Below are positions 32,528 through 42,223 of a stretch of 64,000 nucleotides of DNA, in pieces. Within the stretch, counting starts at the first letter, position 1. Every line of letters begins with the position of its first letter. Under the pieces are notes generated by a model. The model had not been told where the DNA came from. It made no database searches and saw only the letters and a list, made by a program, of their open reading frames with translations. Both the position numbers and the translations under genes were made by a program. Source of the DNA: Ornithinibacillus contaminans (GTDB taxonomy: Bacteria > Bacillota > Bacilli > Bacillales > Amphibacillaceae); NCBI RefSeq assembly GCF_001038425.2, contig NZ_LDPV02000009.1, forward strand, positions 146,001-210,000. The letters are read 5' to 3'.

Positions 32528-35443
32528 GTGGATTTTAAACAATTACTCCATAAATATGGAACGAAACTTAAAAAAATCTGGCGTACGGGAAATATACAAC
32601 GTACATCTCGAATTACATATGATGTTGTCTGGAATGTTGTCTTGTTTTTCCTTGTTCTCGGCTTTATCGGTCTTTTCTTAGGAGCAGGAATTGGATTCGG
32701 TTACTTTGCATCATTAGTGAAAGATGAACCAATTCGACCTTATGAAAGCATGGAACGAGACATTTACAATTATGAAGAAACATCAAAATTATATTTTGCT
32801 GGGGATATTTACTTCGGAGACATCAACTCCGATATACACCGTGAAGAAACCACATTAGAACACATCTCCCCTATCCTGCAACAGGCAGTAGTTGCTACTG
32901 AGGATGAATTCTTCTATGAACATGAAGGAGTCGTACCGAAGGCAATAGTTCGTGCCTTAGTTCAAGAATTTACAAACTCTGAAATAAAATCAGGTGGAAG
33001 TACCTTAACCCAACAGTTAATAAAGAACCAAATATTAACGAACGAGGTTTCCTTTGAACGTAAGGCTAAGGAAATATTACTTGCCATGCGTCTCGAAAAA
33101 TTCTTTACGAAGGATCAGATATTGGAAGCATATTTGAATATCATCCCATATGGACGAGGTGCCAACGGGCGTAATATTGCTGGTGTTCAAACTGCATCTA
33201 GAACTATATTCGGTGTCAATGCAGATGAAGTAAATCTTCCGCAAGCTGCTTATCTAGCAGGATTACCACAAAGCCCTTCCTACTATACGCCATTTGAGAG
33301 TAATGGTGGCTTAAAAAGCGAAGAAGGAATTCAGCCTGGTATTAACCGAATGAAGACTGTACTTAAGCGCATGTATGAAATGGAATACATTTCCAAAGAA
33401 GAATATGATAATGCTTTACAATATGATATTGCTGCAGACTTTGTTGGCGAATCGGATACAACAATTGAAAAGTATCCTTATCTAACTTATGAACTCGAAA
33501 AAAGAGCGAAAGAAATCATTATGAACATCCTTGCAGAAGAGGATGGCTATACAAAAGAAGATTTGGCAGAAGATGATTCATTACGTGAACAATATGAAAT
33601 ATTAGCAGATCGTGATCTACGACAAAATGGCTATAATATTCATTCTACTATTGATAAAGATATTTATGATGCCTTTAAAGAGGTTGCCGCTAATTTTAAA
33701 GATTATGGACCAGACTGGACAGGTCCGGTAGAGGATCCCGTAACTGGTGAAGAAGTTGTCATTACCCAGCAGGTCGAAGCTGGGGCAAGTTTAATAGAAA
33801 ATAGCACAGGTAAGATTATTAGTTTCCTGGGCGGACGAGAATATAGCTTAGATGATCAAATAAACTATGCTACTTCTGCTGAACGATCGAACGGTAGTAC
33901 AATGAAGCCGTTTGTCTATGCATCAGCAATGGAAAAAGGTGTCGTTCAACCAGGTACACCTGTACTAGATAACAAGACTTCATGGGGTGAATGGACGCCT
34001 GGTAATTTTGACGAAAAATTCCATGGATTGCTATCTGTTCGTGACCATTTGACAGATTCATACAATTTGCCAGCAATTAAAGTTTATACACAAATCATGA
34101 ATGATAATATTGTTGATCAATACTTACGAAAAATGGGAATCACATCTCTGACAGATGGTGAATACCAAAATCCAGCCTTATCAATTGGTGCTGCAACTTA
34201 TGGTATTTCTATTGAAGAAAACACCAATGCCTACGTGACGTTTGCAAATGGTGGAAACTTTGTTGATGCCTATATGATTGAAAAAATCACCAATCAAGAT
34301 GGGGAAGTAATTTATGAACATAAGAGTGAGCCAGTGGAAGTATATTCACCTCAAACAAGTTATTTAACACTTGATATGATGCGAGACGTAGTTAGTGAAG
34401 GCTCTGCTTCCTACCTACACTCTCAATTAAACAGCCTTGGATCCACTGATTGGGCCGGTAAAACTGGTACATCACAGGATACGAAGGACGTACACTTTGT
34501 TGGTACAAATCCTAATGTAACAATGGGATCATGGTTAGGATATCGAATAGGTAAATCACTACGATGTGATTCATGTCTGTATCATAGTAACCGTAACTTA
34601 AAATTATGGGCAGAGCTTATGAATGCTGCTAGTGAAATTAGACCTGACTTAGTTACACCAAGTACTAGATTCCAACAGCCAGAGGGCATTGTATCTCGTT
34701 CTTATTGCGCAACTTCTGGAATGCTTCCGTCTGATTTATGTAAGGAAGCAGGATTAGTATCAAGTGATATATTTAATATAAACTTTATTCCAAAAGAAGT
34801 TGATGATAGCCTTATAAAAGGTTCCTATGTCTTGGTAGACGGAAAGGCCGTTCTCGCTGGTCCTAACACACCGAAGGAATTTGTTCAAGATGATGGAATT
34901 TCCTTCAATCCAGACTTCTTAAAACGAATGGAATATGATAAACTCAATGATTTAACACAGCTCTTCCCTTCATTTAGAAGAGAAGCATGGGAAAAAATTA
35001 GTATTCCAAATACAGATGGCAAAAATGGTATCAAGGATGATGGAAAAGCACCATCAACTCCGAGCTCCTTTGCCCATAAAGGTAAGAATTTAACCTGGAA
35101 AGCATCTGGAAGTAAAGATGTGATCGGCTACCGTATTTACCGTGCAAATGAGCCAGGTGGGAAATTCGAGCTAATTGGCAACACGGTAGAGACTACATTT
35201 GCAATTCCTTCTGGAAAAGCTGTTTATCACGTGAAATCGGTTGATTATTTTGGAATGGAATCATCACCATCAAAGGAATTCGTAGTAGGTGACTTCTCTG
35301 AGGCAATTGATAAACCGGAGAATCCAACGGAAGATGATCCGAGTGATCAAGCGAACTCACCAGGAGAAATACCTGATGAAGGTGATACAGACGAGGATTC
35401 AACAGAAGATGATCCAGAAGACAATCAAAATGATGATGTGTAA
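32528..35443 (+). CDS. Class A penicillin-binding protein with C-terminal FN3-like domain and acidic tail
   Basis: 971 residues. A short cytoplasmic N-terminus precedes a membrane helix (about 36-63). The GT51 glycosyltransferase follows, with EDEFFYEHEG, GGSTLTQQLIKN and the RKAKEILLAMRLE block. The transpeptidase has the SxxK serine in STMKPF, SYN and KTGTS. After it come a fibronectin-type-III-like segment (about 855-930, GYRIYRANEPGGKFELIG) and a strongly acidic tail. Start GTG 32528 with AGGAGG. It builds and crosslinks peptidoglycan, and is closest in build to Bacillus PBP2D/PBP1-type enzymes. In B. subtilis acsA sits in this area. Confidence 0.92.
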   Translation: MDFKQLLHKYGTKLKKIWRTGNIQRTSRITYDVVWNVVLFFLVLGFIGLFLGAGIGFGYFASLVKDEPIRPYESMERDIYNYEETSKLYFAGDIYFGDINSDIHREETTLEHISPILQQAVVATEDEFFYEHEGVVPKAIVRALVQEFTNSEIKSGGSTLTQQLIKNQILTNEVSFERKAKEILLAMRLEKFFTKDQILEAYLNIIPYGRGANGRNIAGVQTASRTIFGVNADEVNLPQAAYLAGLPQSPSYYTPFESNGGLKSEEGIQPGINRMKTVLKRMYEMEYISKEEYDNALQYDIAADFVGESDTTIEKYPYLTYELEKRAKEIIMNILAEEDGYTKEDLAEDDSLREQYEILADRDLRQNGYNIHSTIDKDIYDAFKEVAANFKDYGPDWTGPVEDPVTGEEVVITQQVEAGASLIENSTGKIISFLGGREYSLDDQINYATSAERSNGSTMKPFVYASAMEKGVVQPGTPVLDNKTSWGEWTPGNFDEKFHGLLSVRDHLTDSYNLPAIKVYTQIMNDNIVDQYLRKMGITSLTDGEYQNPALSIGAATYGISIEENTNAYVTFANGGNFVDAYMIEKITNQDGEVIYEHKSEPVEVYSPQTSYLTLDMMRDVVSEGSASYLHSQLNSLGSTDWAGKTGTSQDTKDVHFVGTNPNVTMGSWLGYRIGKSLRCDSCLYHSNRNLKLWAELMNAASEIRPDLVTPSTRFQQPEGIVSRSYCATSGMLPSDLCKEAGLVSSDIFNINFIPKEVDDSLIKGSYVLVDGKAVLAGPNTPKEFVQDDGISFNPDFLKRMEYDKLNDLTQLFPSFRREAWEKISIPNTDGKNGIKDDGKAPSTPSSFAHKGKNLTWKASGSKDVIGYRIYRANEPGGKFELIGNTVETTFAIPSGKAVYHVKSVDYFGMESSPSKEFVVGDFSEAIDKPENPTEDDPSDQANSPGEIPDEGDTDEDSTEDDPEDNQNDDV

Positions 35444-35471
35444 GGAAGAGGTATTCCCTCTTCCTTTTTTT
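35444..35471 (+). terminator. Terminator of the PBP gene
   Basis: GGAAGAGG and CCTCTTCC around a five-base loop, followed by seven T residues, immediately after the stop codon. Confidence 0.9.
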
Positions 35472-35591
35472 GTGGTTAGGATGGTTAACAATCTTTCTCT
35501 CCAACATAAGAAAAAGCTAAAAATTACAACAATAATCCTGTATAATAAAACTAATCAATACTATTATGATTAAACCGGTGGTGAGGAAGCA

Positions 35592-36245
35592 ATGGAACAC
35601 ATCAAGAATATGTACATGAAAGAACATCACACCCAAACAGAGGCAATTGTAATAGAAGGACCACTGCCTGCATCTGCATTACAAAATTACCGATTTCATT
35701 CTGAACTAACAGCGTTTCGGCCTGCACCAAAACAATTCCAGGCGCTGTTAAGCATTGCTGATCTCCAAGAAGGCCGAGTGATTATAGCAAGGACACAAGA
35801 CACCATTATCGGATATGTCACGTATCTTTATCCTGATCCACTAGAAAGATGGTCTACCTTTCAAATGGAGGATTTGCTGGAGCTAGGAGCAATTGAAGTT
35901 ACACCGGAATATCGTGGTGGTGGAATTGCTTCATCCTTACTTAAAATTTCCATGATGGATGAATTTATGGAAAACTATATTATCATTTCAACCGAATATT
36001 ATTGGCATTGGGATCTTAACGGAACTAATTTAAGTATTTGGGAGTATCGCAAGGTCATGGAAAAAATGATGGCAACCGGTGGCTTACAACCCGCTCCAAC
36101 AGATGACCCTGAAATAATCTCACATCCTGCAAACTGCTTAATGGTACGCATTGGAAAAAATGTGCCAGAATCATCAATTAACCAATTTGATACTTTACGA
36201 TTTCTTAGAAGACAGGAATTACGTACAATGAGGGAGGGTTTATAA
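35592..36245 (+). CDS. acuA: AcuA, protein acetyltransferase of acetyl-CoA synthetase
   Basis: 217 residues, GNAT family. EVTPEYRGGGIASSLLKISM is the acetyl-CoA binding loop. In B. subtilis AcuA acetylates and inactivates AcsA, and AcuC reverses this. Start ATG behind GGTGAGGAAG. Its stop overlaps the acuB start by one base. acsA, divergent from acuA in B. subtilis, is not here. Confidence 0.93.
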   Translation: MEHIKNMYMKEHHTQTEAIVIEGPLPASALQNYRFHSELTAFRPAPKQFQALLSIADLQEGRVIIARTQDTIIGYVTYLYPDPLERWSTFQMEDLLELGAIEVTPEYRGGGIASSLLKISMMDEFMENYIIISTEYYWHWDLNGTNLSIWEYRKVMEKMMATGGLQPAPTDDPEIISHPANCLMVRIGKNVPESSINQFDTLRFLRRQELRTMREGL

Positions 36246-36895
36246 TGCATGTTGAAGATATTATGAAGCGACACGTAATCACACTTAGCCCAGAAGATTC
36301 CATCGCAACTGCACATCAATTACTACTGGAACACCGAATTAGGCACATCCCTATTGTGGATGAGGATTTTACGGTAATTGGCATTGTTTCAGATCGTGAT
36401 GTACGTGATGCTAGTCCATCAGTATTACTAGCTGAACAGGATAAGACCATTTTAAACAAGAAACTACGCACCATTATGCGACACCCTGTAATTACCGTAC
36501 ATCCGCTCGACTTCGTTGAAGAAGTTGCCCGTATAGTCTATGATCGTGAAATTGCTTGTCTTCCAGTTGTTAGTCACAACAAGCTAGTAGGCATTATAAC
36601 AGAAAAGGACTTGCTATATACGTTTATCCAACTAACAGGCACTCATATTCAAGGATCACAAATTGAAGTGAAAGTACCTAATAGGCCTGGAATACTACCT
36701 GAAGTAGCTTCCGTATTCGGGAATCGAGGATTAAACGTCTCCTCTGTTCTTGTTTATCCTTATAAAAATGATCCAGAATTTAAAATACTTGTTTTTCGTA
36801 TCCAAACAATGAATCCGCTACCAATTATTCGTGAATTACGGCAAGAGGGCTATGAACTCATGTGGCCAAATAATATACCGGAGCCAAAGCTATGA
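36245..36895 (+). CDS. acuB: AcuB, CBS and ACT domain protein
   Basis: 216 residues: two CBS motifs (about 1-60 and 75-135) and a C-terminal ACT-like domain (about 138-215, VKVPNRPGILPEVASVFGNR). CBS pairs bind adenine nucleotides. AcuB is part of the acetoin/acetate utilisation operon, and its precise role is unclear. Start ATG follows GGGAGGG inside the end of acuA. The end overlaps acuC by four bases (ATGA). Confidence 0.94.
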   Translation: MHVEDIMKRHVITLSPEDSIATAHQLLLEHRIRHIPIVDEDFTVIGIVSDRDVRDASPSVLLAEQDKTILNKKLRTIMRHPVITVHPLDFVEEVARIVYDREIACLPVVSHNKLVGIITEKDLLYTFIQLTGTHIQGSQIEVKVPNRPGILPEVASVFGNRGLNVSSVLVYPYKNDPEFKILVFRIQTMNPLPIIRELRQEGYELMWPNNIPEPKL

Positions 36896-38046
36896 GTAGG
36901 AACGTTAAATTTGTCTACACGAACTCACTATTAAACTATCACTTCCATGAAAATCATCCCTTTAATCAACAACGAGTCCTATTAGCAAAAGAATTATTAG
37001 AAGAATCCGATGCACTTGCATCCAATGATATGGTAATGCCACGATCTGCTACGGAAGAAGAAATAGCTCTTTTTCACGATGTAAGGTATATTGACGCTGT
37101 TAAAAACAGCAGTAAGGCAAGTCTCGATAATCTGGTCAAGTTCGGTCTAGGCACTGAAGATACCCCCGTCTTCCCGAATATGCATGAAGCGTCCATGCAA
37201 GTGGTAGGTGCTACATTAACAGCAGTTGAATCTGTATTACTCGATGGTTTTGATGGGGCGGTAAATTTCGGTGGCGGACTTCATCACGGATATAAAAATA
37301 AAGCATCCGGATTTTGCGTATATAATGATGCAGCAATTGCCATTAACTATATTCGTAAAGTGTTTGGGCTAAAGGTGCTTTATATTGATACGGATGCACA
37401 TCATGGAGACGGAGTTCAATGGGCTTTTTACGAAGATCCGAATGTGTGTACATTTTCCATCCATGAGACAGGCAGGTACCTATTTCCGGGCACAGGAAAT
37501 GTTACAGAACGAGGGATTAAAGCCGGTCATGGATTTAGCTTCAATTTGCCTATCGATGCCTTTACACAGGACGACTCCTTTATTGATGTTTATTCGATTG
37601 CGTTACAGGAAATTGCCGATTATTTTCAACCAGACATTATTGTCACCCAAAATGGTGCTGATGCACACTTTTATGATCCACTTAGCCATCTTTGTGGCTC
37701 AATGGAAATCTATGAAGCCATTCCAAAGGTTGCTTTAGAAATTGCGAATCGCTATTGCAACGGAAAATGGATTGCGCTTGGTGGAGGGGGTTATGATATA
37801 TGGCGGGTTGTCCCAAGAGCATGGGCACAGTTGTGGCATGTTATGAAGTATGGTGATACCGCAAAGGGACCTCTACCTCTTAACTGGGTTCAGAAGTGGC
37901 AAGTAGAAGCCCCAGTTACAATACCGGCGACTTGGAAGGATGATAAAGGGATCATACCAGAAATACCTAGGAAAGCAGAAATAACCGAGAAAAACTATCA
38001 CACATTATTAAATCTATTAAAATATACAAAAGTAAAAAGAGATTAA
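36892..38046 (+). CDS. acuC: AcuC, HDAC-family protein deacetylase
   Basis: 384 residues, a zinc-dependent deacetylase of the histone deacetylase superfamily. FGGGLHHGYKNKASGFCVYND, DTDAHHGDGVQ, QNGADAHFYDPLSHL and ALGGGGYDIWR carry the zinc ligands and charge-relay histidines. It removes the acetyl group placed by AcuA on acetyl-CoA synthetase. Translationally coupled to acuB. The stop codon lies within the left end of a palindromic element. Confidence 0.95.
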   Translation: MSRNVKFVYTNSLLNYHFHENHPFNQQRVLLAKELLEESDALASNDMVMPRSATEEEIALFHDVRYIDAVKNSSKASLDNLVKFGLGTEDTPVFPNMHEASMQVVGATLTAVESVLLDGFDGAVNFGGGLHHGYKNKASGFCVYNDAAIAINYIRKVFGLKVLYIDTDAHHGDGVQWAFYEDPNVCTFSIHETGRYLFPGTGNVTERGIKAGHGFSFNLPIDAFTQDDSFIDVYSIALQEIADYFQPDIIVTQNGADAHFYDPLSHLCGSMEIYEAIPKVALEIANRYCNGKWIALGGGGYDIWRVVPRAWAQLWHVMKYGDTAKGPLPLNWVQKWQVEAPVTIPATWKDDKGIIPEIPRKAEITEKNYHTLLNLLKYTKVKRD

Positions 38047-38172
38047 GAACATAAGTATTTATGACAAGATAAATTCCGAACGCGGGCAATCAAGACCCGC
38101 TTCGGTAAAATGCGCCTTTGTGTTAGTGCATTATTTATTAGTTTATCTTCTCATTTTACTTATATCTTAATC
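38041..38172. repeat. Palindromic element copy B, between acuC and motS
   Basis: Outer arms GATTAAGAACATAAGTA and its inverted partner (GATTAAGATATAAGTAA on the minus strand) enclose 98 bases. The right half TTTATCTTCTCATTTTACTT is identical to copy C. It fills the whole space between two convergent stop codons. Confidence 0.75.
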
Positions 38173-38175
38173 TCT

Positions 38176-38925
38176 TTAACTTTCAGTTCCATCTTCTAGT
38201 ATGACAATTTCTACTCGCCTGTTTTTACTTCGATTTGCTTCACTATCATTTGGTACAACTGGATATGTGTCACTATATCCTGTGATGGAAAAACGGTTTT
38301 CTTGCAACCCTTCCTCATCTACTAAGAATCGAACGACACTACTTGCTCTTGCACCTGATAATTCCCAATTCGACGGGTATCGAAAACTATCCATTGGAAC
38401 ATCATCTGTGTGTCCTTCGACTTTAATCGGATTATCGATTTGAGCAAGTAAATTACCTACTTTTGTTAAAAACGGAAGCGCTGATGGCAGGATGACTGCT
38501 TCACCAGGATCAAATAGAATACTATCTTGTAAAACAAGTACAACTCCTCGTTCAGAACGATTTGCCGAAACAACATTATTTAAATCATTTTCATCCAAAT
38601 AGCTTTCTACTTCCGTGATTAAATCCTGTAAGGAATCTTGTTCGGCATCACGATCATCTGGTGTGGGAATCTCCACATCATTCGGTGCCTCATTATCTTC
38701 AATGTTCTCAGAGGAATTATCCAATGGCACCTTAGAAGAAGAAAAATCAAAAATTGTCCGGCTTCGAAAGGATTCTGATACTTGTTCAAACTTGGCAGCA
38801 TCAATCTGTGACATAGAGAATAGTAAAATAAAAAAAACAAGTACCAGTGTAACCATATCAGAATAGGTAACCATCCATTTAGGTGCACCTTTATCAACTG
38901 TTTTTCCTCTATCTCTACGCTTCAT
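38176..38925 (-). CDS. motS: MotS, flagellar stator protein (sodium type)
   Basis: 249 residues. A single membrane helix near residues 23-41 contains the ion-carrying aspartate in YSDMVTLVLVFF. The C-terminal OmpA/MotB domain anchors the stator to peptidoglycan (VEGHTDDVPMDSFRYPSNWE). Start ATG 38925 behind AGGGAGGA overlaps the end of motP by 11 bases. Sodium coupling is inferred from orthology with the MotPS pair next to ccpA in B. subtilis. Confidence 0.93.
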   Translation of the reverse strand: MKRRDRGKTVDKGAPKWMVTYSDMVTLVLVFFILLFSMSQIDAAKFEQVSESFRSRTIFDFSSSKVPLDNSSENIEDNEAPNDVEIPTPDDRDAEQDSLQDLITEVESYLDENDLNNVVSANRSERGVVLVLQDSILFDPGEAVILPSALPFLTKVGNLLAQIDNPIKVEGHTDDVPMDSFRYPSNWELSGARASSVVRFLVDEEGLQENRFSITGYSDTYPVVPNDSEANRSKNRRVEIVILEDGTES

Positions 38926-39739
38926 GAAAATCCTCCCTAGCAAAACGCGGATCAGCCTCGTTATCAAGCTCCCTCATATCTTCTTCTGCTAGAAAAGCAC
39001 CCAGTTTTTCCTCTAAAATTCTCGGATTTTGTCCGGATTGAACCCCTATGACACCTTCAATTATAATTTGTTTTATAAAGATTTCCTCTTCTGTTTTATT
39101 CTCCAGCTTACTTGCCATCGGAATAAACACTAAATTAGCTAACACTGTTCCATATAGCGTAGTTAACAAAGCCACTGCCATACTAGGACCTAATGTCGCT
39201 GGATCCTGTAGATTATTTAGCATAAGAACAAGACCTATTAACGTACCTATCATCCCCCAAGCAGGGGCATATTCACCGCATTTCTGTATGATCATTCTTC
39301 CTCGATAATGACGTTCTTCCATGGCGATAATTTCAGCATCCATAATATCATGAATGACCTCTGGCTCTACACCATCTATTGCAAGTAAAATTCCTTTTTG
39401 GATAAATGGCTCATCAACTTCTTCTAACTCATTTTCTAGCGCTAAAATCCCTTCTCTTCTAGCTCTTTCTGATAAGCGAATAAATAAATCAATAAGTTCT
39501 GGTAGCTTTCGTTCATTTTGATTAAAGGATTCCTTTAACACTCTTCCTGTTAGCTTGATTTGCTCCAAGTTGAAGTTTATAAGTAATGAACCAGCTACTC
39601 CACCGATCACGATAAGAATTGAAGCAACATCAAGAAAAGACACAAAACCTTCTGTTCCTGCATTAGAAAGTATTGCCAGCATAATCATAATAAACCCTAT
39701 TGTAATGCCGATAGGAGTTAATAAATCTCTTTTTCTCAT
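38915..39739 (-). CDS. motP: MotP, flagellar stator protein (sodium type)
   Basis: 274 residues with four membrane helices and a cytoplasmic loop (ERARREGILALENELEEVDE) that contacts FliG. The last two helices hold AWGMIGTLIGLVLMLNNL and VALLTTLYGTVLANL, the MotA/ExbB signature. With MotS it forms the torque-generating ion channel. It lies 61 bases after ccpA on the same strand, so it may be read through from ccpA. Start ATG behind GGGAGTGAG. Confidence 0.94.
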   Translation of the reverse strand: MRKRDLLTPIGITIGFIMIMLAILSNAGTEGFVSFLDVASILIVIGGVAGSLLINFNLEQIKLTGRVLKESFNQNERKLPELIDLFIRLSERARREGILALENELEEVDEPFIQKGILLAIDGVEPEVIHDIMDAEIIAMEERHYRGRMIIQKCGEYAPAWGMIGTLIGLVLMLNNLQDPATLGPSMAVALLTTLYGTVLANLVFIPMASKLENKTEEEIFIKQIIIEGVIGVQSGQNPRILEEKLGAFLAEEDMRELDNEADPRFAREDFHEA

Positions 39740-39800
39740 ACTCTCACTCCCAAAAATTCTGAGTAGTCGTCTTCCTTCGATTCCTTATATCCCAAACCAT

Positions 39801-40796
39801 CTACTTTGTTGAATTACGTTCTACTAAGCGGTGTGGCAATACTACCTTCTGCTCTTCTACTTCTTCTTTATTCATAAATTTAGTTAATAATCGCATTGCT
39901 ACCGCACCAATATCATACATCGGTTGAACAACTGTTGATAAGGTTGGGCGAACCATAGTAGCTAACTTCGTATTATCAAATCCAAATACCTCTAGCTCAT
40001 CTGGAACTTTCATACCCATATCCTGTGCACCGTGGATTGCTCCAAGCGCTATTGCATCAGATGCAGCAAATACAGCGGTAGGTTTATCATTTAAGTTCAT
40101 TAATTTCCCTACTGCTTGAATACCAGCTTCATACGTGTAGTCACTATGAATAATATAATCCTCGACTACTGGTATAGCTGCCTCTTTCAGTGCACGTAAG
40201 TACCCTTGATATTTCAATTGATTAATGGTGTATTCTTCTTTCCCAGAAATAAATGCAACCTTCTTATTTCCTTTTTCAATTAAAAACTTAGCCGCTTCAT
40301 ATCCAGCTGCCTCATAATCGATGTTAACAGAAGCAATGGAATCCGTACCATCATACGTTGCTGCTAATACAACAGGTACAGATGCTGTTGAAAATTGTTG
40401 AACATGTTCTTCCGAGATATTTCCACCCATAAAGATAATGCCATCTACTTGTTTTTCAAGCATCGTATTAATCAGTTGAATTTCTTTATCTTTGTTTTGA
40501 TCGGAGTTACTTAGAATAATATTGTACTTATACATAGTCGCAATATCTTCAATTCCTCGTGCTAATTCAGCAAAAAATATACTTGAGATATCCGGTATAA
40601 TTGCTCCAACCGTTGTTGTCTTTTTACTTGCAAGTCCACGCGCAACAGCATTAGGTCGATACCCTAATCGCTCAATAGTTGCTAGTACCTTTTTTCTAGT
40701 TGTTGGTTTTACATTTGGATTTCCGTTTACAACCCGTGAAACGGTTGCCATGGAAACATTCGCTTCTCTTGCTACATCATATATTGTTACTGTCAT
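39801..40796 (-). CDS. ccpA: Catabolite control protein A
   Basis: 331 residues, LacI/GalR family. The helix-turn-helix [20 protein letters not shown] plus hinge helix [13 protein letters not shown] precede a periplasmic-binding-protein-like core that binds HPr-Ser-P. CcpA represses or activates genes at cre sites in response to good carbon sources. The aroA-ccpA-motPS order is that of B. subtilis. Start ATG 40796 has GGAGG at eight bases; a TTG just upstream is less well placed. Confidence 0.97.
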   Translation of the reverse strand: MTVTIYDVAREANVSMATVSRVVNGNPNVKPTTRKKVLATIERLGYRPNAVARGLASKKTTTVGAIIPDISSIFFAELARGIEDIATMYKYNIILSNSDQNKDKEIQLINTMLEKQVDGIIFMGGNISEEHVQQFSTASVPVVLAATYDGTDSIASVNIDYEAAGYEAAKFLIEKGNKKVAFISGKEEYTINQLKYQGYLRALKEAAIPVVEDYIIHSDYTYEAGIQAVGKLMNLNDKPTAVFAASDAIALGAIHGAQDMGMKVPDELEVFGFDNTKLATMVRPTLSTVVQPMYDIGAVAMRLLTKFMNKEEVEEQKVVLPHRLVERNSTK

Positions 40797-40898
40797 CAAA
40801 AATACCTCCTAAATTCCGTTATCTCGAGTAAAGACACGTATAGTAACTATTAATAATCATACTCTACCACGCAAAAAAATACAAAAAATAATATGAAA

Positions 40899-40922
40899 AA
40901 GACCGATCTTACTTGATCAGTC
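40899..40922 (-). terminator. Terminator of aroA
   Basis: GACTGATC and GATCGGTC (one G-U pair) with a six-base loop, followed on the minus strand by TTTTTCATATT. Confidence 0.85.
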
Positions 40923-40938
40923 CTATTTCAGCAAAAAA

Positions 40939-42015
40939 TTAGCTAATCGACGCTCTAAATTTAGACAATTCCTGATAAAACGTTTCAAATGTCGGAATGT
41001 CCATTTGCTGTGCCGAATCTGATAATGCAATAGCGGGATCAGGATGAACCTCTGCCATAATACCATCAGCGCCAATAGCCATTGCCGCTTTTGCTGTTGG
41101 AATAAGTAAATCTCTTCTTCCTGTTGAATGAGTCACATCAACCATAACCGGCAAATGCGTCTCCTGTTTTAGAATTGGTACCGCTGAAATATCTAGTGTG
41201 TTTCTAGTTGCTGTTTCATACGTTCTAATTCCACGCTCACAAAGAATTATATTACCATTTCCACGAGAAATTATATATTCTGCAGCATTAATAAATTCAG
41301 AAATAGTTGCCGAAAGTCCACGTTTTAATAAAACAGGCTTATCCACATCTCCCGCAGCTTTTAATAATTCAAAGTTTTGCATGTTTCGCGCACCAATTTG
41401 AATAACATCGACATAATCAAGTGCCACTTCAATATGAGCAGGATTCACAATCTCACTAATCACGGCTAAATCGAATTCATCCGCTACCTCGCGCAAAATT
41501 TTCAACCCCTCAATGCCAAGCCCTTGAAAATCATATGGTGATGTACGAGGTTTAAATGCACCACCTCTGAATAATTTAATTCCTTTTTCCTTAATGACGC
41601 TGGCTACCTCACGTACTTGCTCATACGTTTCAACTGCACATGGCCCCATCACAAAATGCGGGTTGCCATCGCCAATCTTCAAGCCTTTAATATCAATGAC
41701 AGTATTTTCTGGCTTGCGCTTTCTAGACACTAATAATTCCTTACTCTGATCATCCTCTTGTAATTCTAAACCGGCTTTAAATATTTCTTTAAAAATATGT
41801 TCAATGGTTGCATTGTCAAAAGGACCATGATTATGCTCAATTAAATGATTAAGCATTTCCCTTTCTCTTACTGGATCGAAACGATTCAAGCCCTGTTTAC
41901 TTTTTACTTGACCTATTTCCTTTACATAAGTTGCTCGTAAATTCACAAGTTCGAGTAATTGTAAATTAACCGCATCAAGCTTTTCTCGTAATTGTTCTAA
42001 ATCATGTTGATTCAT
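40939..42015 (-). CDS. aroA: Bifunctional chorismate mutase / DAHP synthase
   Basis: 358 residues. An AroQ-type chorismate mutase domain (1-90, [20 protein letters not shown]) is fused to a type I-beta DAHP synthase (about 105-355, with [24 protein letters not shown] and [10 protein letters not shown]). It opens the shikimate pathway from PEP and erythrose 4-phosphate. The mutase part also serves as the feedback sensor in B. subtilis AroA(G). Start ATG behind AAGGAGGTCC. Confidence 0.96.
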   Translation of the reverse strand: MNQHDLEQLREKLDAVNLQLLELVNLRATYVKEIGQVKSKQGLNRFDPVREREMLNHLIEHNHGPFDNATIEHIFKEIFKAGLELQEDDQSKELLVSRKRKPENTVIDIKGLKIGDGNPHFVMGPCAVETYEQVREVASVIKEKGIKLFRGGAFKPRTSPYDFQGLGIEGLKILREVADEFDLAVISEIVNPAHIEVALDYVDVIQIGARNMQNFELLKAAGDVDKPVLLKRGLSATISEFINAAEYIISRGNGNIILCERGIRTYETATRNTLDISAVPILKQETHLPVMVDVTHSTGRRDLLIPTAKAAMAIGADGIMAEVHPDPAIALSDSAQQMDIPTFETFYQELSKFRASIS

Positions 42016-42223
42016 TTATTGGACCTCCTAAAAAGGAAAAAAACTACTGAAACTTAGCATTCTTCTTCATAATTTGACACAATTATAGCTAATAATTTTC
42101 GCTTTGTCATCTTTAGTTTATAATAATAAGGTAGATTTACAAACTATTTCTGCTTATACTTAAAGGAATAGCACAAATTTAGTGATAGATTGCACCTGTT
42201 TTTTGCTTAGGGGGAAGTACATA

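Noticed and set aside
42182..42223. An upstream start of the FtsA-like gene at 42182.
   Set aside because: The ATG at 42224 follows GGGGGAAG and begins directly before the phosphate-1 motif. The upstream extension has no ribosome binding site.
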